In this document: one piece after another, positions 1 to 7,163 of the stretch
Layout of the letters: each line of letters opens with the position of its first letter
Position numbering within the stretch: position 1 is the stretch's first letter
The notes under the pieces: generated by a model
What the model saw: the letters and a program-made list of their open reading frames with translations, nothing else
What the model was told of the DNA's origin: nothing
Database searches by the model: none
Made by a program: the position numbers and the translations under genes
Source of the DNA: Succinatimonas sp. UBA6849
Lineage (GTDB): Bacteria; Pseudomonadota; Gammaproteobacteria; Enterobacterales; Succinivibrionaceae
Assembly: GCA_002449335.1 (NCBI GenBank)
Contig: DKDL01000135.1
Span: 1-23,991 of the forward strand
DNA length: 23,991 bases
Direction of reading: 5' to 3'

Positions 1-1
1 A

Positions 2-559
2 GGATATTTAGCAATTAAAGGTACTACAAGTTTAGGAGTTATAGTACATATTCCAAATGAAGAGATTAAGTTAGAGTTTAAGACCTGCGTAAAGAACAAC
101 AATAGATATGCAGGCGTGTATGACCTAATCAAAAATACAGACGTGCTGTTAAATGATATCTGGTCATTAAACACTGATGCTGTTGCTAAAATCTTTGATG
201 AAGCACATCAAGACCATACCTCAATTCTAACTTACAATAATGAGAACTCATTAGCTAATGTAATTGCCATTTCTCTATTTTTAAGTACAACAAACACCTA
301 TAACGTTGTAAGAGAATTGCCTACAGGAAAAGGCTTTGCTGATTTAGTCTATCTGCCTCAAAAAGGTGTAGACAAGCCAGCACTGTTAATGGAACTAAAG
401 TTTGATAAGTCAGCTCAATCTGCTATTACTCAGATTAAAGAGAAGAACTACTTACAGTTCTTTAAAGACTATAAAGGTGAAGTCCTGTTAGTAGGTATTA
501 ACTACTCAAAAGATACTAAAACTCATCAGTGTATTATTGAAAAAGCTAAGATAGACTAA
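2..559 (+). CDS. AAA-ATPase-like / PD-(D/E)XK nuclease (DUF1703) protein, C-terminal part, cut by left edge
   Basis: The frame is open from base 2 to the TAA at 557-559, so the gene begins outside the window. A GTG at 116 is only an internal valine codon. The translation begins GYLAIKGTT and continues with a segment containing IPNEEIKLEF, which fits the linker typical of AAA-ATPase-like (PF09820) / DUF1703 (PF08011) proteins. The nuclease-like fold follows: an acidic residue in GFADLVYL, then MELK (the ExK of PD-(D/E)XK), then the helix AITQIKEKNY. The N-terminal P-loop half is not visible. Function in this family is not well established; it is common in many copies in anaerobic host-associated bacteria and is thought to resemble defence or mobile-element nucleases. 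It is a paralogue of the complete gene at 5108-6967, which carries the same ExK and QIxxKxY signatures. The family is confident, the role is not. Confidence 0.85.
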   Translation, partial: GYLAIKGTTSLGVIVHIPNEEIKLEFKTCVKNNNRYAGVYDLIKNTDVLLNDIWSLNTDAVAKIFDEAHQDHTSILTYNNENSLANVIAISLFLSTTNTYNVVRELPTGKGFADLVYLPQKGVDKPALLMELKFDKSAQSAITQIKEKNYLQFFKDYKGEVLLVGINYSKDTKTHQCIIEKAKID

Positions 560-619
560 GATCTCAATAGACATAGCCATGAAAGCAAAATAAAAGCATT
601 AAGGTTACATAGCAACTAT

Positions 620-672
620 TACAAGAATAGTATAAATATACAAGAATAATATAAATACAAGGAAAATATAAA
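620..672 (+). repeat. Three tandem imperfect 17-19 bp repeats in the HAD gene leader
   Basis: Three adjacent AT-rich units occupy 620-638, 639-655 and 656-672. The middle unit is TACAAGAATAATATAAA. The first matches it at 16 of 17 positions and carries two extra bases; the third matches at 15 of 17. The third copy differs in such a way that it contains AAGGA (659-663), which serves as the ribosome-binding site 9 nt before the GTG start at 673. The units also contain TATAAA/TAATAT strings that could act as -10 elements. The remaining spacer (560-619) shows nothing recognisable. Confidence 0.75.
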
Positions 673-1545
673 GTGGCAAAATATACAATTGATAACTTAC
701 CTATAGTAAAGGGAAAGTATAAAGTAATCGCTTTAGATCTTGATGATACCTTATTACGTTCAGATAAGAGTATCTGCGAGAATACCATTAAAACCTTACA
801 AAAAGCTCAATCTCAAGGCTTTTCAATTGCCATTGCTACAGGTCGCCATCCAAAGAGTGCAGTTTTGTACATGCAAAAGTTAGGTTGTCTTAATGAGAAC
901 TCTTATGCTGTATGCTTCAACGGTGCTGGTGTAGTTCGTTTATCTGACTATGTAGCTTTTGGCAAAGATATTGGTTTTCCAATGGTATGCAAGGAAACAG
1001 CTCCATCATCATTAGTACGTAAAGTCGCTGAATTTGCTCATGCTAATGACTGTGTTGTTCATGGATATTCTGTAACACGTGGTTTATTAGTTGAGAACCA
1101 TAATCCTCATACCCAAAGAGAAATTGATAACGGCAGGGTAGGTTTTAAAGATATCAGCTTTACAACATTAGATGATAACGAAGAGTTCTTCAAAGTATTA
1201 GTTGTAGGTGAAAAAGAAACTTTAGACAGAATTAGAGGAGAACTGCCAAAGCAGTTTACCGACTTCTTTGCAGTAGTTCGTTCTGAAGCTAATTACCTAG
1301 AATTCATTCCAAACCATTCAACTAAAGGTACTGCAATCGTACATTTATGTCAGGCTTTAGGCTATACACCAGAGAATGCAATGGCATTTGGTGATGCTGA
1401 AAATGATCTGGCCATGATTAAATCAGTAGGTCTTGGTGTCGCCATGAAAAATGGTTTTGACATCGTCAAAGAGGCTGCTGATGTCGTAACACTTACAAAT
1501 GACGAAGATGGCGTAGCAGAACTTGTCAAAAAATATCTGGATTAA
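673..1545 (+). CDS. Cof-type HAD-IIB sugar-phosphate phosphatase family protein
   Basis: This is a 290-residue cytoplasmic hydrolase of the haloacid dehalogenase superfamily, Cof/YbiV type. Family members dephosphorylate sugar phosphates, FMN or similar small metabolites; the substrate cannot be read from sequence. Motif I is DLDDTLL with nucleophile D22 and acid/base D24, motif II is TGR at 56-58, a lysine lies in STKGTA (motif III), and motif IV is GDAEND at 240-245. The cap insertion between motifs II and III has type-IIB length. The start is GTG at 673, chosen because AAGGA sits 9 nt upstream and the frame has no better start before the DLDD motif. The next gene begins only 3 nt after the stop codon, so the two are almost certainly co-transcribed and may be functionally linked to export or import of a phosphorylated compound, although that link is inference. 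Confidence 0.9.
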   Translation: MAKYTIDNLPIVKGKYKVIALDLDDTLLRSDKSICENTIKTLQKAQSQGFSIAIATGRHPKSAVLYMQKLGCLNENSYAVCFNGAGVVRLSDYVAFGKDIGFPMVCKETAPSSLVRKVAEFAHANDCVVHGYSVTRGLLVENHNPHTQREIDNGRVGFKDISFTTLDDNEEFFKVLVVGEKETLDRIRGELPKQFTDFFAVVRSEANYLEFIPNHSTKGTAIVHLCQALGYTPENAMAFGDAENDLAMIKSVGLGVAMKNGFDIVKEAADVVTLTNDEDGVAELVKKYLD

Positions 1546-1548
1546 CTT

Positions 1549-3348
1549 ATGTTCAAGATTTCTATCTTCAAGGATGAAAATGATGCTTCTTTAATGAGAA
1601 GTAAATATCATGGCTCTGACAGCCTGCCTTTAAAGGTATCAGTAAAAGCTGCTGCAAAAATGATTAAGCTTTACTGGTCATCAAAAGACAGTCTGTTTTC
1701 ATGGTTCTTATTACTCTTAATTGTAATCTTAACCTCAGGTGCCATTTATTTAGCTAAAGTCTTTAATACTTGGTACAAGGATTTCTGGGATACAGTACAG
1801 GAATACAACTTACCAGGTTTTAAATACCAGCTCATGATGTTTGCTATCTTAGCTACCATCCATGTAGTAGTATCTGTTTATAACGCATATTTAAGATCAC
1901 AGCTGTGCATCCGCTGGAGACGCTGGTTCACAGGTAAAGTAATGCATGATTACTTAGATGGTGATTCTTTTTATAAGATGCAATTAGAGGATAGAAAAAC
2001 TGAAAACCCAGATCAGCGTATTTCTGAAGATCTTGGAAACTTTGTAAGTCTTACAGTATCTTTACTTTTAGGTACAGCCTCAGATCTTGCGATGTTAGGC
2101 ACTTTTGGTGTCGTGCTTTGGGATTTATCTCATGCTGTAACCATGACTTTATGGAATGGTTATGAGTTGCATCTACCTGATGGCTACATGCTCTATTTGG
2201 CTGTAGCTTATGCTTTTGTAGGTACAATTCTAACCTTCATAATCGGTAAACCTTTAGTAAAGTTAAACTTCCGTCAGCAACGTTATGAAGCTGATTTCCG
2301 TTTCTCTTTAATCAGAGTAAGAGAAAACTCAGAATCAATTTCTCTTTATAACGGTCAGGCTCCTGAGGAGAAGATCTTAAGAAACAGATTCTCTGAGGTT
2401 GTTAAAAACTACTTTGCTTTAATTAAAAGAGAAAAGGTTTTAGGTTTCTTTACCTTAGGTTATGCACAGACAGCAGTGATCTTCCCAATGTTAATTGCAG
2501 CTCCTATGTATTTTGCTAAGGTAATTACTATAGGTAGTATCATGCAGATTAGCTCTGCCTTTGGTAAAGTGCAGGATTCTTTATCTACCATTATCAGCTC
2601 GTTCTCAACTTGGGCTAACTACAAATCTGTCATCGACCGTTTGGCTTTATTCTTTGACAGCATGGATTCAAGCAATGAAATTGAATGTCTTGCACCTAAA
2701 AAAGAGGGCAGCAAGTTTAGCTTAAATTCTCTTACTGTAAAAACTCCTACAGGCAAGATGCTGTGGAACAATCTGGCCTTAGAATTAAAAGATGGTCAGA
2801 GTCTTTTAATTAGAGGACCATCAGGCTGTGGAAAGTCTACTTTAATTAAAACTATTGCAGGTATCTGGCCACATGCTGAAGGTGAGATCTTAGAACCAGA
2901 AAACTACAGTACCTTATTCTTATCTCAAAAGCCTTATTTACCATTAGGAACACTAAGGGATGCAATCTCTTATCCAGGTGAGAGAGTAAAAGATGGCAGA
3001 ATTGAGAAGTACTTGCACGAGTTATCACTTGATTACCTTGTAGAAGATCTTGATAAAGAGGATAACTGGTCATTGATGTTGTCTCTAGGTGAGCAACAGC
3101 GTATTGCTATTATCAGAGCTCTTTTAATCAAACCTAAGATCTTATTCTTAGATGAGGCAAGCTCAGCCTTAGATGAGAGAATTGAGTCTGTAGCTTATGA
3201 CTTATTAAGAAATGAATTAAAAGATTCAGTTATCTTAAGCGTAGGTCATCGTTCAAGTTTAATTGCAAAGCATGATCTGATGCTAATTTCAAAGAACTCT
3301 AATGGAGAGTGGAGTTTAGAGAATTCAAAAGATGCTGTAAAAGCATAG
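1549..3348 (+). CDS. YddA/SbmA-like ABC transporter, fused permease and ATPase
   Basis: This 599-residue inner-membrane half-transporter has its membrane domain first and nucleotide-binding domain last. The membrane half shows hydrophobic segments near residues 50-72, 95-115, 165-185, 215-240 and 300-330. The motif-like stretch NTWYKDFWDTVQEYN after the first helix resembles YddA/SbmA-type proteins (ABC_membrane_2). The ATPase half has Walker A GPSGCGKST (423-431), the signature LSLGEQQ (511-517, an altered LSGGQ as usual in this family), Walker B with D535 and E536 followed by ASSALDE, and an H-loop in SVGHRSS. Such proteins probably work as homodimers. Relatives handle peptides, vitamins such as B12 or unknown substrates, so the substrate here is unknown. 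The ATG lies 3 nt after the HAD stop codon and lacks a convincing ribosome-binding site, which suggests translational coupling. All catalytic motifs are intact. Confidence 0.88.
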   Translation: MFKISIFKDENDASLMRSKYHGSDSLPLKVSVKAAAKMIKLYWSSKDSLFSWFLLLLIVILTSGAIYLAKVFNTWYKDFWDTVQEYNLPGFKYQLMMFAILATIHVVVSVYNAYLRSQLCIRWRRWFTGKVMHDYLDGDSFYKMQLEDRKTENPDQRISEDLGNFVSLTVSLLLGTASDLAMLGTFGVVLWDLSHAVTMTLWNGYELHLPDGYMLYLAVAYAFVGTILTFIIGKPLVKLNFRQQRYEADFRFSLIRVRENSESISLYNGQAPEEKILRNRFSEVVKNYFALIKREKVLGFFTLGYAQTAVIFPMLIAAPMYFAKVITIGSIMQISSAFGKVQDSLSTIISSFSTWANYKSVIDRLALFFDSMDSSNEIECLAPKKEGSKFSLNSLTVKTPTGKMLWNNLALELKDGQSLLIRGPSGCGKSTLIKTIAGIWPHAEGEILEPENYSTLFLSQKPYLPLGTLRDAISYPGERVKDGRIEKYLHELSLDYLVEDLDKEDNWSLMLSLGEQQRIAIIRALLIKPKILFLDEASSALDERIESVAYDLLRNELKDSVILSVGHRSSLIAKHDLMLISKNSNGEWSLENSKDAVKA

Positions 3349-3371
3349 TTGCAATCTTGATTTATAAACAA

Positions 3372-3407
3372 AAAAGCCTCGAACTTGCAGAAAGATTCGG
3401 GGCTTTT
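3372..3407. terminator. Bidirectional intrinsic terminator between convergent genes
   Basis: The arms AAAAGCCTCGAA (3372-3383) and TTCGGGGCTTTT (3396-3407) pair over 12 bp with one G-T wobble. On the minus strand the stem is followed by a T-rich tract (complement of the A run at 3366-3371), making it a strong terminator for the symporter gene. On the plus strand it has only the TTTT of the stem, so it is weaker for the ABC gene. Confidence 0.85.
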
Positions 3408-3408
3408 G

Positions 3409-3432
3409 AATAAGTGTCTACTGACACTTATT
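3409..3432. repeat. Second perfect hairpin beside the terminator
   Basis: AATAAGTGTC (3409-3418) and GACACTTATT (3423-3432) form a perfect 10-bp inverted repeat with the 4-base loop TACT. It extends to about 13 pairs if a wobble is allowed. It lies between the symporter stop codon and the main terminator hairpin, so it would be transcribed first on the minus strand. It may stabilise the mRNA 3' end or assist termination. Confidence 0.6.
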
Positions 3433-3444
3433 TAAGTTCTTAGC

Positions 3445-4887
3445 TTAAGAGCGTTGCTTCTTTCTTCTGTGCAGAGTGTTAATCTTAGCCATACGGCCAG
3501 TTAACTGCTCAGATGGTCCGAACAATGGTCTTTCACCACTGATGAACTTATTCTCATAGTCATCTAATGCTCTTACAACCAGTTTGTATAAGCCGATAAC
3601 CGCAATGATATTAGGTATTACCATTAAACCATTGAACATATCTGCTAATTCCCAAACAAGGTTTACCTTTAAGAAAGAACCTGTCATCAGGAAGCACAGT
3701 ACTATAACTGAGAAGATGTTAATTACCTTATAACCAAAGAGGTATTTAACGTTCTGTACAGCAAAGAAGTACCAGCCGATGATGGTTGTAAAGGCAGCAA
3801 AGAACAAGCATAAAGCTACGAAGCCTGAACCTGCTGTACCCATGCCTTTGACGAAAGCTGCCTGAGTTAATTCAATACCAGTCTTAGTACCATCTAAAGA
3901 ACCGGTTACTAAAATAACTAAAGCTGTAGCAGTAAGCACAATGAAAGTATCAATGAACAGGCCAATGATAGCTGCTAAACCTTGCTCAACTGGGTGTTTT
4001 ACTCTGGCAATAGCATGAGCATGTGGAGTAGAACCCATACCAGCTTCATTAGAGAACAGACCACGAGCAACACCGTAACGGATAGCTTCTTTTACAGAAG
4101 CACCAATTACACCACCGGTTGCAGCTGATGGATTGAAAGCACCTACAAAGATCTCTTTGAATGTTGGGAGAATGTCGCCTGCGTAGCAGATCATAATGTA
4201 GATAGCGCCTAATACATAGACACCAGCCATTAGAGGAACCATCTTTTCAGCAAAACCTGCAATACGCTTGATACCACCAATGAAGATGAAACCTGCTAAC
4301 AGAATGATGAAAAGACCTGTAACCTGAGTAGGAATTTCAAAAGCAGAATTAAATGCTGTTGAAATTGAGTTTGCCTGCACCATATTGCCAATGAAACCTA
4401 AGGCAATAATGATAAGAACAGAGAAGATGGTTGCAAGTGACTTACTACCTAAACCATAGGTGATGTAGTAAGAAGGACCACCTGTGATATGACCTTCAGA
4501 ATCCTTTGAGCGATATAGCTGAGCTAAAATTGCTTCAGAGAAGATTGTTGCCATACCAAAGAAAGCAGCAAGCCACATCCAGAAGATGGCTCCAGGACCA
4601 CCCATAGCCATAGCTGTAGCTACACCTGCAAGATTACCTGTTCCTACTTGGGCAGCAATTGCGGTTGCTAGTGACTGGAAGGAGGTCATTCCGTGGTTAC
4701 CAGCTTTTTCACCGTTAAATGACAGGCCACCGAATACGTGTTTTACGGCGCGTCCAAATTGACGGATCTGCACGAAGCGAAGCTTAAAGGTAAAGAAGAT
4801 ACCTGCGCCCACCAGCACTGGGATCAGACACCATGGTCCCCATAGGATCGAGTTGATGTCTGCAACTATTTGAGTTAAAGCATCCAT
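3445..4887 (-). CDS. Alanine/glycine:cation symporter family protein (AgcS/AlsT type)
   Basis: This is a polytopic inner-membrane protein of the alanine-or-glycine:cation symporter family (TC 2.A.25), which couples uptake of small neutral amino acids to sodium or protons. The family's conserved stretch is at residues 69-105, including AAQVGTGNLAGVA and GGPGAIFWMW. It is followed by SEAILAQLYR and GGPSYYITYGLG, then FSNEAGMGSTPHAHA. About ten hydrophobic helices are visible. I place the start at the ATG complementary to 4885-4887 (480 residues). It has GGAA 6-7 nt upstream, whereas the in-frame TTG at 4899 four codons earlier has no ribosome-binding site. The gene is monocistronic: terminator hairpins lie downstream, and a 220-bp spacer with several inverted repeats lies upstream. 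The exact amino acid is not predictable. Confidence 0.93.
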   Translation of the reverse strand: MDALTQIVADINSILWGPWCLIPVLVGAGIFFTFKLRFVQIRQFGRAVKHVFGGLSFNGEKAGNHGMTSFQSLATAIAAQVGTGNLAGVATAMAMGGPGAIFWMWLAAFFGMATIFSEAILAQLYRSKDSEGHITGGPSYYITYGLGSKSLATIFSVLIIIALGFIGNMVQANSISTAFNSAFEIPTQVTGLFIILLAGFIFIGGIKRIAGFAEKMVPLMAGVYVLGAIYIMICYAGDILPTFKEIFVGAFNPSAATGGVIGASVKEAIRYGVARGLFSNEAGMGSTPHAHAIARVKHPVEQGLAAIIGLFIDTFIVLTATALVILVTGSLDGTKTGIELTQAAFVKGMGTAGSGFVALCLFFAAFTTIIGWYFFAVQNVKYLFGYKVINIFSVIVLCFLMTGSFLKVNLVWELADMFNGLMVIPNIIAVIGLYKLVVRALDDYENKFISGERPLFGPSEQLTGRMAKINTLHRRKKQRS

Positions 4888-5107
4888 TATTGTTTCCAAA
4901 TAAGTGAACGAACAAAGGCAACTTTCGTTGCCAACCGAGCGGTATTTTATAACAATGGATGCAATAATTTAAGTGAATGTAAGAAAGTTCACTTTAGTGA
5001 ACATTTGATATTACTTTCAATCATATCTTTTCAAGATCGATTGAAAGTGGCAAAAAATAGAATTGTTCGCTCACTATTCGCTCATGTTGTTCTTTTGACA
5101 TACTTAG
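4888..5107. other. Spacer rich in inverted repeats between the DUF1703 gene and the symporter gene
   Basis: This 220-bp spacer is upstream of the symporter and downstream of the DUF1703-type gene. It holds a perfect 6-bp hairpin GGCAAC/GTTGCC with loop TTTC (4917-4932), a perfect 6-bp dyad GTTCAC/GTGAAC with loop TTTA (4987-5002) and the larger hairpin listed separately. The first lies in the symporter's probable 5' untranslated region. A TATAAA string on the minus strand near 4945-4955 could be its -10 element, but I could not pair it with a good -35. The sequences GTGAAC/GTTC recur several times here (for example 4904-4909 and 4987-5002). Confidence 0.5.
5013..5048 (-). terminator. Long hairpin downstream of the DUF1703-type gene, probable 3'-end structure
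   Basis: ACTTTCAATC (5013-5022) and GATTGAAAGT (5039-5048) are a perfect 10-bp inverted repeat. Inside it, ATCTT (5025-5029) and AAGAT (5033-5037) add 5 bp around a TTC loop, so the whole is a 15-bp stem with a small internal loop. It lies 60 bp past the stop codon of the minus-strand gene. No T-run follows on the minus strand, so intrinsic termination is uncertain; it could instead be a protein-binding dyad. Confidence 0.45.
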
Positions 5108-6967
5108 CTACTTGAGCTTCTTTACAGAAATAAAACAGTTTTTACCTGAAAAAACTATGCCGTAGGCATAGATGCTTTGAATCATTCTGTTACTCATAAA
5201 AGGTTCAGAGTATTTTTTATCTTCTATTTGAGACAGTGCTGTTTCACTTAAGGTTACTAAATCTGAACCTACAGGCGCTGACTTAATCTCAATAATTGCA
5301 ACTTTTCTACAGTCAATATCTTTAAAGAGAATATCAGGATAACCATCACCTGATTCATAGTTAGAGTGGTATTCACCTAGATTATCTTTACAGTTTGTAA
5401 AGATACCGTTTAAGAAGCCATGGTAGTAATTCTCGTGAGGTGCTTTGGTAGCTGTATCTCTTACTGATACAAAAGAACGTAAAAGTGCTCCTAACTTATC
5501 CTGTACAAAATTGATATTACCTTCTAATAGAGCATTTGCAATGTTTAAAGCTAGGTTGTCTTTCTTTAAAACATTACTAAATCTTTCTTTTATAGTATTG
5601 TTAAAGCAATCTAAGATTTCTAAATTAGGAATTCTTGCAAAGACCTCTTTATTGGTTTTACCGTCTTTAGATAACTCCTCATCATCTGTCTTTTCCCAAT
5701 CTAGTGTCAGATATCCAGTATGCAGGAGTAATGACCAGAAATCGTCAGAGTTATGTTCTGATAAAGTGTCATAGTTCATGGACTCATTTAATTGGAAAGT
5801 AACTGGCTTACCATCAACCAAGTCCTGCATCTTTTGATTGTCAGTATCAGTCAGATAGCCTAAGTAATCATACAAAGCTTTATCTGAGCTGGTTCCAACC
5901 CAATAGTTATCAGCTTTAATTTGAGTTAATTTGCCTTGTTGCTTTAATTCAAAGTTCTTTTTGATAAAGTTAACCACATCCCATGGACAGAACATCTCTT
6001 TATCAAAAAACTTATAACCGTCATAGTGCTCTTTAACCTTTTCTGAGAAATCTTCAAATTCATAGTCTTTTAAAAACTGATAGGTTTCATCTTTAGTAAA
6101 ACCAATGATACCTGTGTATTTCTGTTCTCTGTCTACTACAGAACAGACATTAAAGTTATTTACGCCTGTAAATAAACTGTTCTTAGCTACCTTTAAACAT
6201 CCTGTAATCACTGCTTTGCTAATAGCACTATCATCACCAGGAGTTGTTTTTAACAAGTCAAAAAAGCCTTTCATTAAGGAAACCATCTTTTCATGGCAGT
6301 CTGCCACAAAGTCAGGTCTATTCTTATATAGAACTTTGTTTACTCTATCTCGATATGAAGCTGCTGCCAGTGGTACATCGTACTCATCAATTAAAAGAAT
6401 GGCACGTCTTCCATACTCTTTATATAAGAATCCAGCCAAAGTACTTAAAGCATCTTTGACGGTTTGCAGATTATCGATATTAAGTAAGTAATCTTTGTTG
6501 GTTAAGTGTTCTAACTCGTCTTTATCGGATTTATCTAATTTATTACTATTCTTTAGATAGCTGTATCTTGAAGTTACTTTATGTACAGCTGAGGCAAAAC
6601 TCGTATAAAACTCATTAAAATTAGTACCTTCTACTTTTTTTAAAGTAATGGTAATAACAGGACACTGTCCCATGAACTTATCACAGAAATCTTTGTCTTC
6701 TAAGATTTTGGTACCTTTAAAGAGATTTAATTGTTTTGAGTTATCAAAGGGCTTTTCAGGATTGATTTTCAAAAATGAGTCAAACATGCTTATGAGCAGA
6801 GTCTTACCAAAACGTCTAGGACGGGTAAATAACATTACATCTGAAGCATCAACACCAAATACTTGTTTTATATAAGGAGTTTTATCTACAAAATAGCAAT
6901 TCTGCTCTCTTAATTTTGTAAAGTCATCTTTTCCGTATGGTAATTCTAAGAATTGTTTGTTGCTCAT
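5108..6967 (-). CDS. AAA-ATPase-like / PD-(D/E)XK nuclease (DUF1703) protein, complete
   Basis: This 619-residue protein has the two-part build of the AAA-ATPase-like (PF09820) plus DUF1703 (PF08011) family. The N-terminal half carries a P-loop variant RPRRFGKT (49-56) and Walker B ILLIDEYD with D194-E195. The C-terminal half carries a PD-(D/E)XK nuclease signature, P544-D545 then E560-I-K562, followed by a helix containing LSQIEDKKY. All expected catalytic residues are present, so it looks functional. The start ATG (6967) has AGGAT 6-7 nt upstream. No signal peptide is visible, so it should be cytoplasmic. Family members are abundant in anaerobic gut bacteria and have no settled function; a nuclease role in defence or mobile-element biology is a family-level guess. 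It stands alone, and its leader holds a perfect palindrome (7010-7038). A partial paralogue lies at the left edge of the window. Confidence 0.92.
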   Translation of the reverse strand: MSNKQFLELPYGKDDFTKLREQNCYFVDKTPYIKQVFGVDASDVMLFTRPRRFGKTLLISMFDSFLKINPEKPFDNSKQLNLFKGTKILEDKDFCDKFMGQCPVITITLKKVEGTNFNEFYTSFASAVHKVTSRYSYLKNSNKLDKSDKDELEHLTNKDYLLNIDNLQTVKDALSTLAGFLYKEYGRRAILLIDEYDVPLAAASYRDRVNKVLYKNRPDFVADCHEKMVSLMKGFFDLLKTTPGDDSAISKAVITGCLKVAKNSLFTGVNNFNVCSVVDREQKYTGIIGFTKDETYQFLKDYEFEDFSEKVKEHYDGYKFFDKEMFCPWDVVNFIKKNFELKQQGKLTQIKADNYWVGTSSDKALYDYLGYLTDTDNQKMQDLVDGKPVTFQLNESMNYDTLSEHNSDDFWSLLLHTGYLTLDWEKTDDEELSKDGKTNKEVFARIPNLEILDCFNNTIKERFSNVLKKDNLALNIANALLEGNINFVQDKLGALLRSFVSVRDTATKAPHENYYHGFLNGIFTNCKDNLGEYHSNYESGDGYPDILFKDIDCRKVAIIEIKSAPVGSDLVTLSETALSQIEDKKYSEPFMSNRMIQSIYAYGIVFSGKNCFISVKKLK

Positions 6968-7009
6968 TTTCGATCCTGTTTTAGATTTGAATCTGCTCTT
7001 TTATCTTTC

Positions 7010-7038
7010 AGTTATAAATATACATTATTTATAACTGC
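7010..7038. promoter_or_regulatory. Perfect 12-bp-arm palindrome in the DUF1703 gene leader
   Basis: CAGTTATAAATA (7010-7021) and TATTTATAACTG (7027-7038) are exact reverse complements around the 5-base loop TACAT. The dyad ends 43 bp before the start codon of the minus-strand gene (6967) and contains TATAAA/TATATT strings that could be its -10 element. It is therefore a plausible operator over the promoter. As RNA it could also fold as a 5' hairpin. No T-run follows it, so it is unlikely to be a terminator. Confidence 0.6.
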
Positions 7039-7089
7039 AGAATTGCAAGTAACTGTCATTTTTTGCCAATTCTGCTGAAAAGTCTGAAT

Positions 7090-7115
7090 TTTGTGCTCAC
7101 TTTTATGAGCACAAA
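7090..7115 (-). terminator. Hairpin past the DedA gene, probable transcription end
   Basis: TTTGTGCTCA (7090-7099) and TGAGCACAAA (7106-7115) form a perfect 10-bp stem with a 6-base loop. It lies about 50 bp beyond the stop codon of the minus-strand DedA gene. The tract that follows on the minus strand is only moderately T-rich, so termination is probable but not certain. Confidence 0.5.
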
Positions 7116-7163
7116 CCATTGAAGAGATGAAAACTGTAGATTTTAGAAAAGGTCAACGTTTGG

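Noticed and set aside
116..559. GTG at 116 as the start of a complete small gene
   Set aside because: The frame is open to the left edge, and the upstream residues match the same protein family, so the gene is truncated by the window rather than starting here.
564..788. Minus-strand 74-codon frame over the repeats and HAD start
   Set aside because: It overlaps the repeat leader and the conserved DLDDTLL motif of the plus-strand gene and has no ribosome-binding site or family features.
3445..4899. TTG at 4899 as the symporter start
   Set aside because: The ATG at 4887 has GGAA at proper spacing, which would itself overlap the TTG start.
6105..6491. Plus-strand 128-codon frame inside the DUF1703-type gene
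   Set aside because: It is antisense to a gene with clear motifs, including the Walker B region, and its composition mirrors that gene.
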